This document shows positions 28,400-37,549 of a stretch of 64,000 nt of DNA, one piece after another (the first letter of the stretch is position 1; every line of letters begins with the position of its first letter). This DNA comes from VXNE01 sp965217825 (GTDB taxonomy: Bacteria; Pseudomonadota; Gammaproteobacteria; Pseudomonadales; Azotimanducaceae). Below the pieces are notes generated by a model. That model made no database searches. It was not told where the DNA came from and saw only the letters and a list, made by a program, of their open reading frames with translations. Both the position numbers and the translations under genes were made by a program. Where the stretch lies: the NCBI GenBank assembly GCA_965217825.1, contig OZ244571.1:4402001-4466000 (forward strand). Direction: 5' to 3'.

Positions 28400-31147
28400 A
28401 TGGAGCGCTCCGGAACTGAAGCACGCTTGATCAGAGTAGCAATCATCGCGGGTTGCGTCATGTTCTCGCAGGCCGTCCTGGGGCATGGCGACGAGAATCT
28501 ACCCCGCTATGTCACCGAACAGGGAGTGGACGCGGGCGACTGCACCTTGCCCGTGCGGCCTTGTCGAACCATTCAGTACGCGACTGCCGTCGCCCGCAAG
28601 GGAAGCCAAGTCCGCGTGGCCGCGGGTCGGTACCGGATCGAGACCCCGCACGAGATCTTCCACCTTACCAGCGGCATACTCGATGTCCGCGGCGGGTTCA
28701 GCCGCTTCGACCACTTCCTTACGCAAGCGCCGGGCGCCAACCCGACTACCCTGGTCGGTGTGCCCGCAGAGTTTCGGGATCAATTGCGCGCCCAGGGTTT
28801 CCATGTGATCGCGGATCGGAAGGGAGGAGATCACCAAGGGGCGCTGGCGGATTTGCGGCTCGGCCATGGCGCAATGCTTGCGAGCGATAGCACGAAGCAG
28901 TGCGATGACGGATCCGCCGACGCGTTCCCGTGCCAGCAGATCGACATGCTGTCGCACCTGGCACTCGCCGACTTTTCGTCGAAACCCGATTTGGCGAACG
29001 ATATTTGGGGGTTCGTCGACCTCAATACCGAGCGCGAATACGCACTCATTGGCTTGTACAACGGCACGGCAGTGGTCGATGTGACGGATCCCGCCGCGCC
29101 GTTCGAGGTCGGATTCGTAGCCGGTGCTGGATCGCTCTGGCGAGACCTCAAGGTGGCGCAAAGCTACGACAGCGACGACGCTCGGTGGCGCACATATGCC
29201 TATGTCAGTACCGATGGCGCCAACGAACGGCTGGCGGTCATAGACCTGACCGGCCTGCCGAACCGGGCGGCGCTCGGGCATCGAATCAAACAATCCGCTC
29301 CCATACACAACGTCCATGTCAGCAATGTGGACTACGCGACGGGGGTCCCGATGCAAAAGGACCCTTCCTTGCACGTGCTGGGATCCTCCAACAACAAGGG
29401 AGCCTTCCGTTCTTATGCGCTGCAAGACGCTGCGGACCCGAAGTTGGTGGGTGAATCGTCCGGCGGGTACAGCCACGATGCGACATCCATGCGGGTGACC
29501 GACGCCCGCGCCGCCGCCTGCGGCGATCACAGCGCCTCGTGCGAAGTCCTGATCGACTTCAACGAAGACGCGGTCGAACTATGGGATATCACTGACGGGA
29601 CCGATGCGCCACTGTTGAGTTCCATCGACTACACGAGATCTGCCTACGTGCATTCCGGCTGGTGGAGCGAGGACGGTCGCTTTCTGTTCGTGCAGGACGA
29701 GTTCGACGAGGCGCGCTTCACGCTTCCGACTACGCTGCGGGTATTTGATCTCGCCGATCTCACCAATCCGGTCTTCGCGGGATCGTGGGAAGGCCCCACG
29801 AACGCCATCGACCACAACGGCTACGCGCGCGGCAACCGGTACTACATGTCGAACTACACCCGCGGACTCACGGTGCTCGACATCACGAATCCGGCGGAAC
29901 CGGTGGACATCGGCTTTTTCGACACCTACCCCGTCTCGGACACGACTGCGTTGAACGGCGCCTGGGGCGTTTTCCCGTTCCTCCCCAGCGGAAGCGTGCT
30001 CGTCTCCGACATCGACGGCGGGCTCTACGTGCTCGCCGACCGCACAAGGGTGTCGGACGGCGGACAGATCGGCTTCACCGCGTCGGCGTTCGGCGCGGAA
30101 GAAGGTTCCACGGCGACGGTTTCGGTGGCTCGAAGCGGCGGCACAAAGGGCGCGGTCTCCGTGGACTACGTACTCTTTGCCGGCTCTGCGGACTCGACCG
30201 ACTTTGCGCCGTTTACAGGTACGCTCGTGTGGGCCGACGACGATGAAGGCGTGCGCACCATCGAAGTGCCACTTCTCCGAGACGAGATCACCGAACCCAT
30301 GGAACGCGCCTTCGTACGGCTTGGCAACCCCGTTGGCGGCGCCGTCCTGGCCGACACAAACACCGCAAGCGTGTTCATCGGCGACCCAGGCGGTACAACC
30401 ACCATCGGTTTCGCCCAAACGCACATCAGCGTCGACGAAACGGCAAGACGCGTCATCGCGACCATTGACCGTACCGGCAGTCCCGTGGGCGCCGCTGAAG
30501 TTTCCTACGAGGTGCTACCGATCACCGCCGAGGAAGCGGTGCGCCGGATTGGTTACATAAATTTCGCGCCCTTGAGGGTCCTTCCGTTCGCCATCGACCG
30601 TGAAGGTGACTACCGATCACCAGCCGGGAATCGACTGTTCTGGGCGGACGGTGACGCCGCGTCGAAGACCATCGTCATCGAGCTGATCGTGGATGACATC
30701 GACGAGCCCGCCGAACAGTTCGAGGTGCGATTGTCATCGACCTCCGGCGCGACCCTTGCCGAAAACCACAGCCTGACGGTCGACATCGGCGCCGACACGG
30801 GCGTCGCCACCACCGGATTCCTGCTGTTCGACGGCGCGATCAACCAGGACGTACAGAAAGTACGCGATGGCGCAGCGCTCGATCCGGGCGCCGTCGCCGA
30901 CGTGCTCAACATTCGCGCAGTCCCCAGGGACCCCGACGCGGTCGGCAGCATGCAGTTGACGCTTAGCGGCGCCGTGTCGGCAACGCGTACGGATCAGGAC
31001 CCGCCCTACCTGCTCTACGATGACGGCGGCGGCACGCTCCCGCTCGGCGAATACGAGCTCACCGCAACGTCCTACCCGGAGCCCGGCCTGGGCGGCGAGG
31101 CGGGCTTGTCCCTGACCGTGGCCTTTTCGGTCGTCGCCGCCGACTAA
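28400..31147 (+). CDS. choice-of-anchor B family protein with Calx-beta domains
   Basis: About 915 residues, secreted (IRVAIIAGCVMFSQAVLGHGD). The N-terminal ~100 residues contain a polymorphic-outer-membrane-like segment (CRTIQYATAVARKGSQVRVAAG). A choice-of-anchor B domain follows (DIWGFVDLNTEREYALIGLYNGTAVVDVTDP, SYSHDA-like GYSHDATSM, WSEDGRFLFVQDEFDE). Two Calx-beta repeats lie at ~570-815 (FGAEEGSTATVSVARSGG, IDDIDEPAEQFEVRL-like). No sortable C-terminal anchor is evident. Its divergence from the MbnH/MbnP genes suggests shared regulation. Upstream in-frame codons belong to the antisense of those genes. Confidence 0.8.
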   Translation: MERSGTEARLIRVAIIAGCVMFSQAVLGHGDENLPRYVTEQGVDAGDCTLPVRPCRTIQYATAVARKGSQVRVAAGRYRIETPHEIFHLTSGILDVRGGFSRFDHFLTQAPGANPTTLVGVPAEFRDQLRAQGFHVIADRKGGDHQGALADLRLGHGAMLASDSTKQCDDGSADAFPCQQIDMLSHLALADFSSKPDLANDIWGFVDLNTEREYALIGLYNGTAVVDVTDPAAPFEVGFVAGAGSLWRDLKVAQSYDSDDARWRTYAYVSTDGANERLAVIDLTGLPNRAALGHRIKQSAPIHNVHVSNVDYATGVPMQKDPSLHVLGSSNNKGAFRSYALQDAADPKLVGESSGGYSHDATSMRVTDARAAACGDHSASCEVLIDFNEDAVELWDITDGTDAPLLSSIDYTRSAYVHSGWWSEDGRFLFVQDEFDEARFTLPTTLRVFDLADLTNPVFAGSWEGPTNAIDHNGYARGNRYYMSNYTRGLTVLDITNPAEPVDIGFFDTYPVSDTTALNGAWGVFPFLPSGSVLVSDIDGGLYVLADRTRVSDGGQIGFTASAFGAEEGSTATVSVARSGGTKGAVSVDYVLFAGSADSTDFAPFTGTLVWADDDEGVRTIEVPLLRDEITEPMERAFVRLGNPVGGAVLADTNTASVFIGDPGGTTTIGFAQTHISVDETARRVIATIDRTGSPVGAAEVSYEVLPITAEEAVRRIGYINFAPLRVLPFAIDREGDYRSPAGNRLFWADGDAASKTIVIELIVDDIDEPAEQFEVRLSSTSGATLAENHSLTVDIGADTGVATTGFLLFDGAINQDVQKVRDGAALDPGAVADVLNIRAVPRDPDAVGSMQLTLSGAVSATRTDQDPPYLLYDDGGGTLPLGEYELTATSYPEPGLGGEAGLSLTVAFSVVAAD

Positions 31148-32640
31148 CCGCCAGTGACGCCGCTGGACTGCGATTCGTCATCGTCCGTTTCGCCGCCGAT
31201 TCGCTCGAAGATCAGGATTCCATGTCGATCGGTGGTGAGATAGACATGGAGCCCGTCGGAGCTCGCTGCCATGTCTTCCGGAAAGGCGAAATCCGGCACG
31301 TGGTTGTTGAATCGATCCGGCTGCGTATTGGCGATGTAGTCCGTTCCAGCGAGGAACTTGAACCGCGAGTGCCACTCGACGACAAAGGCCGAACTTGCGC
31401 AGAAGACATCGGCAATGAGGCTCCCCTCGCGCAGGCTGGCGAACGAGCAGGTGTTGCTGGAACCCCCGAAGAACGGCCTCTGCCAGAACGCGGGCAGGTC
31501 GTCCAGTAGTACCGGATTCGCGGGATCTTCAAGTTGATACAGACTCGTGCGCTCGCCGTTCCTGTCGAAGACGAAGAGGTGCGCGTCATCGGCGCTGATC
31601 TCGAGCGTCGTGACCGCTCCCGAGAGCGCTATTTCAGCGTCCGTTCGCGTCAACGCGCCTGTTTCAGTGTCTCGCGTATACACATGCAACGCGTTCCGCG
31701 TGACCGCATAGACATGACCGTCGCCGTTCGAGATCACCGCACGTTGCAACCCGACCGCCTCGTGCGTCTGCACGAACCCCAAGTCGCCGGAATCGTCGAC
31801 CGCGAACAGGTCAATGTGCTCGTCGCCAATCCGGTACAGGAACGACCCGGAGGTATCCATGAAAAGATCTTCTCCGCACCTGCCCGGATCGTCGACAACC
31901 GTGAGTTCGCCGCTATCTTCAAGTGAAGAATCGTCGCCAGCAGATTCGAACTCGCGCCATGTGCCGCAATCGTCCACGAGGAGCCTCGTTCGATGTGCGT
32001 CCCAAAGCAACGCGCTGCGACGGAAGTAGTCGTCAAACGATTGCGCCAGAGACAGGCTACCGGTCCCGGAGTCGCGCTCGAATACCTGGAGCCCGAGCGA
32101 CGACCCCAGATACAGCACTTCGCCGCTTTCGTTGAACTCGAGGTCGCCCAAACCCCGCATTTCCACCGTCTCGCCGCCAGAGTCCGTATCGCCGTCAGCC
32201 AGACGTCCGACATACTTTAGCCAGGCCGGCGGATCGGTCTGCGCCCAACGCAATCCGAAAGCCTCGCCGGACTCGGCGCCACGCCTGCCGATCCCAATGG
32301 TGTAGCGCGTGCCGGCCTCGGCGTAGAACACCACTTGCGCCGGTTCGTACAAACTCTTCTGCCAGGTACTTGACCTAATGATTTCCAGCCCGCCAAGGCC
32401 ATCGGCCAGGTCCCGATGCACGGTTAGCACCCAGGACGATCCGAAATTATCCAGTGAGAAGCGATACCAACCCGAAGCCGGAGGCTCGTAAGTCCACCAC
32501 AACGTCGAGTGCCCGAGGACATTGGTGCGCTGGCCCCGCTCCGTTGTCGCGAACTCGTTGGACCCGGTAATCGAACCCTCGGCGCCTTCCAGGGCCGAGG
32601 CGCTCGCCACGTCGTCGTTGTCAGGCGTCAGTCCCCACAT
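31144..32640 (-). CDS. C-terminal part of the interrupted subtilase: PPC-like module and beta-propeller-like region
   Basis: The 498 codons from ATG 32640 are in the same frame as the upstream subtilase and are separated from it by one TGA plus 22 sense codons. It starts inside a module (LTPDNDDVASASALEGAEGS ... GTRYTIGIGRRGAESGEAFGLRWAQTD) of the same type repeated in the protease, then a ~330-residue region with repeated strand motifs (LGDLEFNESGEVLYLGSSLGL, GHVYAVTRNALHVYTRDT, AHLFVFDRNGERTSLYQL), like a lactonase/YVTN beta-propeller. Without the upstream part it has no signal peptide, so it is probably not an independent gene. Confidence 0.7.
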   Translation of the reverse strand: MWGLTPDNDDVASASALEGAEGSITGSNEFATTERGQRTNVLGHSTLWWTYEPPASGWYRFSLDNFGSSWVLTVHRDLADGLGGLEIIRSSTWQKSLYEPAQVVFYAEAGTRYTIGIGRRGAESGEAFGLRWAQTDPPAWLKYVGRLADGDTDSGGETVEMRGLGDLEFNESGEVLYLGSSLGLQVFERDSGTGSLSLAQSFDDYFRRSALLWDAHRTRLLVDDCGTWREFESAGDDSSLEDSGELTVVDDPGRCGEDLFMDTSGSFLYRIGDEHIDLFAVDDSGDLGFVQTHEAVGLQRAVISNGDGHVYAVTRNALHVYTRDTETGALTRTDAEIALSGAVTTLEISADDAHLFVFDRNGERTSLYQLEDPANPVLLDDLPAFWQRPFFGGSSNTCSFASLREGSLIADVFCASSAFVVEWHSRFKFLAGTDYIANTQPDRFNNHVPDFAFPEDMAASSDGLHVYLTTDRHGILIFERIGGETDDDESQSSGVTGG

Positions 32641-32706
32641 TACGTCGGCAGTAGCCCTGCGCTGGGTATACGATGCGACATCGCCCGTCGCGAAACCGGC
32701 AGAGAT

Positions 32707-32709
32707 TCA
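32707..32709 (-). other. in-frame TGA splitting a ~1,800-codon gene
   Basis: The zero frame reads SGQRY-stop-ISAGFATGD and then continues open for 520 codons. Sister modules read GQQYRIRL, GNTYRIAV and GTRYTIGI at this position, so the ancestral codon was probably CGA (Arg) and the change a single C-to-T transition. Confidence 0.85.
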
Positions 32710-35700
32710 ATATCGCTGTCCGCTCACGGCTTCAAACACGAGGTTGAATGGCGCGGCATCCGGACCGTTTTCGGCCACCAGCCCCAATGCTTCGACGGAC
32801 TCCCCATCGAACACGGCGACCCGCAGCCTGGGGTACGCGCTGCCGCCGAGCCGCCAGGTGTAGCGGCCGTCTTCCGGCGCATTCCACATCCACCATTTCG
32901 TCCTGACACCGGTCTCAACGGGTTCGCCATTTTCTACCGTGGATGTCGAACTGACCTCGATGACATGTCGCGACGATGTCGCGCTCTCCATCGGTTCCGC
33001 GCCAAGGACATCGTCGTTTGCATCGCGGGCGGAGTCGCTCTCGGACCATCGCAACGTAAACGCACCGCTGGACGTGTACGCATCGGGTTCGGCAACAGCG
33101 ATGCGATATGTGTTTCCGGCACGCGCGGGGAAAGTGCCCGTATCTCCCGGGTATTGAGAAACCAGTCGGAGTGCCGAAATCTCGTCGCCTTCCAGCACGA
33201 GGACAACCTTCGGGCGATCGCTTGAGAACGTCCAGTCGCCGTCGCTGGGCGCGACCCACCGGTACCAGGTCGTGGCCGCCGCCTCGCCAAACCACTCGCT
33301 CCGTTCCAGGGTCGCGCCGCCGCTTGTCCCTTCGACGGTGCCCGAAGCGCCTTCAAGCAATGACGCCTGCGCGAAATTGTCGTTGGTGGGCGGCGTTCCC
33401 GACGTCCAGCGAAAGTTCAGGGAAAGCCCTACCGTCAGATTGCTCAACCGAATTCGATATTGCTGCCCCTTCTCGGCAAAGAAAGTCGCGCCCGATCGAT
33501 TCGATGCGATCCGCTCCAGGGCCGCGATTCGATCACCCTTGAAGACATCGATCCGATCATTGCGCACACTAGTCGCGTCAGTGGATGGGGAAGTCTCGAA
33601 GCGGTATGCGCCACTCTCCGGGGCCGTCCAGACATACCAGACAGATCCGGCGGGACGCCCGGCGAACCCGGTAAACGCAGGTTCTCCAGGTTCCGGTGTT
33701 GCGAGCAGCAAGTCCACGGCATGTGAACCCTTCTCGCCCTCGATCGCTTGCGCCGCCGCGAAGTCGTCGTTGGCGGGCCTTGCAACGTCTGCGTATTCCT
33801 CCGTCTCGCTCCGTTGCACGTCCATCGTTGCTGACGCCCCCTTCGCATTCCACGCGCTTGCCGTAAAGTAAAGTCGAGCGCCGTCCGACACGCCGTCGTA
33901 GGAGACGAAAAACGTGATCTCCTGGTCCTCGCCGACGCCGACCTCCCCAAGCGGAATGGACAGACCCCGAAGGTCGGAGAAGGTCGCAGGACTCCCAGGC
34001 AATTGATCCGGCAGATCCAGTTCATCGGACAGATCCACCGAAATGCCGTCCTCGCGCCCAACCATCACTCTGAGCTTCACGTCGTCGCAGCCGGTCAAGT
34101 CGTCGGCGCCACGACAGTCGATGTGCAGACGCGTCCCCGTGGCAACGTACGCGTCCGCGGACACGGTGACGGTGAATTCGTCTCTCTCCTCTCCAGTGAG
34201 CGTTTGCTTGTTGGTGCCAATCGTGAGATTCGGCGTGGAAGCGCCGCGTATCACCGTCCATGCGAGCGCAGCGCGCGGTGCGTCGCCAAGGATCCGAGAC
34301 GCCGCCACCCTGGCCCTGTAGGTGCCAGGTTCGGGGTCCCTGACGATGATCCACTCCACGTTGTCGATACGGGAGGCGGAAACATGCTCCCCGCACGCTA
34401 CCAGTTCGCAGTCGCCGTCCTTGTCGAGCCACAGGTCAAGATCGTTCAGGACGGCGTCCGCGATCGCGTCTGTCGGCGGCTCGTCCCAGGTCATCACGAT
34501 GTCCAGGCGGGTGGCCCCCTCCGGCACGACGATATCCTGGTAGGCGTACGTGCCCTCTTCCAACGTCACGGTGGCGCTGCCACCCACCCAGCCGTCGTCA
34601 CTATCACGGTTGAGGATGCTCGTGCGCGCCGACACGTTCCCCATCCCGTACCGCGCCTGCAGCGTCCCCGGCCCATTGCTGTTATTGGCGGGAAACGCCG
34701 CGGAATCCTCCAGCCAGGCGTCGGGCCGGATGGCGCTCGCCATCAGCCTCGCCCGGACCAATGCGGGCATCTCACGATGCGGCGATGAAGCATCCATCAG
34801 CAACGCCGCAACCCCCGCGACCGTGGGCGATGCCATGCTCGTGCCGCTCCCGACCCTATAGCCCCCGCGGCTGCCGTCGCCCCTGGCCGAATGGACGTTG
34901 AACCCGGTCGCGACAACCTGGGGTGCCAAACGCCCGTCCGCAGTCGGCCCGTGACTGCTGAAGAATGCGATGTCGCCGCTATCCATCGCGGCTCCGACCG
35001 CCAGCGAGTTCTTGGCGGAGGCATAGTCCGAGAAGCCATGCACGTCTGAGTTCGATTGCGCAACGACATAGAGCTGGCGATGGCTCCAGACGATGGAGTC
35101 CAGCTTGCGCTCGTCTACGCTCCTGCTCTCGAACAACCTCGACGTCTCAGCAAGACTCATGTTGACGATCAAGGGTTTGACGCGGGCAGACACCTGCCCC
35201 GCTTCCATGCATCCCGAAGGCCTGGAGAGAAAGTCCATTCCCCGAGCAATGCTGTCGCCGGAGCCGAAACCAAAGCTGGTCAGCACCTTGGCGAAGCGTA
35301 TATGCCCCACCGAGGGCGCCATGCCCGCGAACCTCGGTTCGACGTACCCGTTCCCGACGATGGTCCCGGTAACGTGAGTCCCGTGTCCTGCCGCATCAAT
35401 CCACAAGTCATCGGCCTCGCTGACGGGAGACAAAAAGAAAAACGTCTCCCATGCGAAGTTGGCGCCACAGATGCTGTCCCGATACGAGCCAATGTCCAGG
35501 TGGTTGACGTTGAGTCCGGTATCCATCACGGCGATGGGCACGGAAGCGCCGCGGACACCCGAAAACAGTCCCGAGGAGCCCGTGTAGTCGCGCAACGCAT
35601 CCACGCCCATGGCAGGCACGGCCGTATCGTGGACCGCCTTCGCGATGCTGATCGGCTCGATGGCCAGCACGAAATCGGCAGCCGCAAGGGCGTCGAGCGT

Positions 35701-36552
35701 GCGGTAGGTCACGTTGGCGGCGTAGACACGGATGGGGCGGTCGTACCGGCCCACTATCGCACCCAGATTCTCCATGGCCCGGCGCCATCGACCATCGGAG
35801 TCGTCCGCCATGAGGGTGACGAAGACGGGAATCTGCGCGTGCCCGGATTGCGCCAGGACGTCGTTCACGAACGCCTCCGGCAGTTTGCTTGCCCTCGGCG
35901 TAGCGCCAAGGCCATCTACCGCCGTCAACGCCGCGATGGCTTCCAGACGCGCTTCATCCCCCGGCAATTTCGCGCGTACCAGATCCCCCGCCGAACCGAG
36001 GATCTCGACGCCCGTGCCTTCCAATGAAGCCGCGAGGTCATCCAGCTTCGCGTTCTCTGCCAGCCGTATCCAGGCGAAGGACCAGGGACGCCCGGCAGCA
36101 ACGGACTGATTGACCAGGTCCTGAATTGCAGTCGGTGAGTCTAGCCACTCCAGGTCTTCGCCTCGGGGTCGCACCGGGATGACGGGGTCGTGAATGGGCG
36201 CAGTGGGCATCTCTCCGTCGAAAGCCACGAAGGAATAGCCATCCGGGGGCGATGGCCGCGCGTCGCTTTCGGTTCGATCCGCGATGACCCTTGCCTGTGA
36301 CGACCGCGGGATGGCCCGAACGACCGGTTCCGGGAGATCTTCCCGGCTTTCCGCAGCTATTCGGGCAACTGTCGCGTCGATGACCTGCTGCTTCGGCGGC
36401 GGGTTGGCTTCTTCGGCGGCGTCCCGCACGAGGAAAATATAGGCGGCGATGCCTACGAGGCAGGTGATGCCTGCGATCAGTCCGTTTTTCAGCATCTGAA
36501 CTTTTCGTCCGCGCACAGTGGGCGAACGCCTTTGGATTTCATTCGTGCCCAA
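32707..36552 (-). CDS. membrane-anchored/secreted S8 subtilisin-like serine protease
   Basis: 1,281 codons to the in-frame TGA. An N-terminal hydrophobic segment (LIAGITCLVGIAAYIFLV) acts as signal or anchor; start 36552 or the internal ATG 36495. After a pro-region, the catalytic triad is visible: Asp in PIAVMDTGLNVNHLD, His in AAGHGTHVTGTIVG and Ser in GTSMASPTVAGVAAL. A CARDB/P-domain-like region follows, then at least three prepeptidase-C-type modules (ANDDFAAAQAIEG, PPTNDNFAQASLLEG, ANDDVLGAEPMES). Such proteins degrade external or periplasmic polypeptides. The TGA removes about 520 further codons in the same frame. The 4-kb length and module number are unusually large. Confidence 0.85.
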   Translation of the reverse strand: MGTNEIQRRSPTVRGRKVQMLKNGLIAGITCLVGIAAYIFLVRDAAEEANPPPKQQVIDATVARIAAESREDLPEPVVRAIPRSSQARVIADRTESDARPSPPDGYSFVAFDGEMPTAPIHDPVIPVRPRGEDLEWLDSPTAIQDLVNQSVAAGRPWSFAWIRLAENAKLDDLAASLEGTGVEILGSAGDLVRAKLPGDEARLEAIAALTAVDGLGATPRASKLPEAFVNDVLAQSGHAQIPVFVTLMADDSDGRWRRAMENLGAIVGRYDRPIRVYAANVTYRTLDALAAADFVLAIEPISIAKAVHDTAVPAMGVDALRDYTGSSGLFSGVRGASVPIAVMDTGLNVNHLDIGSYRDSICGANFAWETFFFLSPVSEADDLWIDAAGHGTHVTGTIVGNGYVEPRFAGMAPSVGHIRFAKVLTSFGFGSGDSIARGMDFLSRPSGCMEAGQVSARVKPLIVNMSLAETSRLFESRSVDERKLDSIVWSHRQLYVVAQSNSDVHGFSDYASAKNSLAVGAAMDSGDIAFFSSHGPTADGRLAPQVVATGFNVHSARGDGSRGGYRVGSGTSMASPTVAGVAALLMDASSPHREMPALVRARLMASAIRPDAWLEDSAAFPANNSNGPGTLQARYGMGNVSARTSILNRDSDDGWVGGSATVTLEEGTYAYQDIVVPEGATRLDIVMTWDEPPTDAIADAVLNDLDLWLDKDGDCELVACGEHVSASRIDNVEWIIVRDPEPGTYRARVAASRILGDAPRAALAWTVIRGASTPNLTIGTNKQTLTGEERDEFTVTVSADAYVATGTRLHIDCRGADDLTGCDDVKLRVMVGREDGISVDLSDELDLPDQLPGSPATFSDLRGLSIPLGEVGVGEDQEITFFVSYDGVSDGARLYFTASAWNAKGASATMDVQRSETEEYADVARPANDDFAAAQAIEGEKGSHAVDLLLATPEPGEPAFTGFAGRPAGSVWYVWTAPESGAYRFETSPSTDATSVRNDRIDVFKGDRIAALERIASNRSGATFFAEKGQQYRIRLSNLTVGLSLNFRWTSGTPPTNDNFAQASLLEGASGTVEGTSGGATLERSEWFGEAAATTWYRWVAPSDGDWTFSSDRPKVVLVLEGDEISALRLVSQYPGDTGTFPARAGNTYRIAVAEPDAYTSSGAFTLRWSESDSARDANDDVLGAEPMESATSSRHVIEVSSTSTVENGEPVETGVRTKWWMWNAPEDGRYTWRLGGSAYPRLRVAVFDGESVEALGLVAENGPDAAPFNLVFEAVSGQRY

Positions 36553-36669
36553 TAATACGGCCTTTTCCAGTTGCGGAACTTCCTCGCCCTATCAAACGCA
36601 CGACTTGCTCCCGCAGCGTGAATACCCGACCATGCCGTCGCGCGAGATTTGCAAGCGAGGGGCACCCGA

Positions 36670-37488
36670 ATGAAGCGCGGTATTGGCCGACACCTCTACC
36701 TCGCGTTCTGCGTGGCGGTCTTCGTATTCCTGATCGCGCCGATCCTGGTCATCGTACCGCTCAGTTTCAACGCCCAGCCATATTTCACGTTTACCGAGGA
36801 GATGCTGCGTCTCGATGCCGACGCCTGGTCGCTGCGCTGGTATCGAAGCGTCGCGGAGGACGAGGAATGGCGGCGCGCGCTGGTCAACAGCATCGTGATC
36901 GGCGTCTGCGCGACAGCCCTCGCTACCGTGTTGGGAACACTCGCCGCGCTCGGCCTCGCAAACCCAGCCATGTACGGACGATCCATCGTCATGACCCTGT
37001 TGATCTCGCCGATGGTGACTCCGGTCATCGTCTCTGCCGCAGGCATGTTCTTCTTCTATTCGAGCCTCGGGCTCGCGCAGACCCACCTCGGACTGATCCT
37101 TGCCCACGCTGCGCTGGGTACGCCGTTCGTGGTGATCACGGTAACGGCGACACTGGCGGGCTTCGACGCGAACTTGATGCGCGTCGCTGCCAGCCTGGGA
37201 GCGGGTCCATGGCGGAGTTTCTGGCGCGTGCAGTTTCCGCTCATCGCGACGGGAGTGATTTCCGGGGCACTATTCGCGTTCGCAACGTCGTTCGACGAGG
37301 TAGTAACGGTGCTGTTCATCGGCGGCCTGGAGCAGCGCACCATCCCGCGCCAGATGTGGGCCGGCGTCCGCGAGCAAATCAGTCCCGCCATCCTCGCGGT
37401 CGCAACCCTCCTGATCGCTTTCGCGCTGTTTTTCATGCTGACCGTGGAATGGCTACGCCGGCGAAGCGCAAGGGCCTCGCAGGTTTGA
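36670..37488 (+). CDS. ABC transporter permease, PotC type
   Basis: A 272-residue inner-membrane permease with six predicted helices. ATG 36670 (MKRGIGRHLYLAFCVAVFVF) has GAGGGG upstream; the frame from 36649 is less likely. The ATPase-contacting EAA loop is AASLGAGPWRSFWRVQFPLI. Family is spermidine/putrescine-type (SFDEVVTVLFIGG, RQMWAGVREQISPAI). It is the first gene of permease-ATPase-binding protein, without the usual PotB-type partner; the gene may instead work as a homodimer or pair with a permease elsewhere. Confidence 0.85.
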   Translation: MKRGIGRHLYLAFCVAVFVFLIAPILVIVPLSFNAQPYFTFTEEMLRLDADAWSLRWYRSVAEDEEWRRALVNSIVIGVCATALATVLGTLAALGLANPAMYGRSIVMTLLISPMVTPVIVSAAGMFFFYSSLGLAQTHLGLILAHAALGTPFVVITVTATLAGFDANLMRVAASLGAGPWRSFWRVQFPLIATGVISGALFAFATSFDEVVTVLFIGGLEQRTIPRQMWAGVREQISPAILAVATLLIAFALFFMLTVEWLRRRSARASQV

Positions 37489-37549
37489 TCGCCGACCTGC
37501 ACTTCCATGGGAAGGTCTGTCGCACGCGTATACTTGTGCCAGACGGTAG

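Noticed and set aside
32707..32709. Selenocysteine at the in-frame TGA
   Set aside because: Sister modules have Arg/Thr at this site, there is no redox context and no SECIS-like hairpin was noticed; many genes here end in TGA, so the code is standard.
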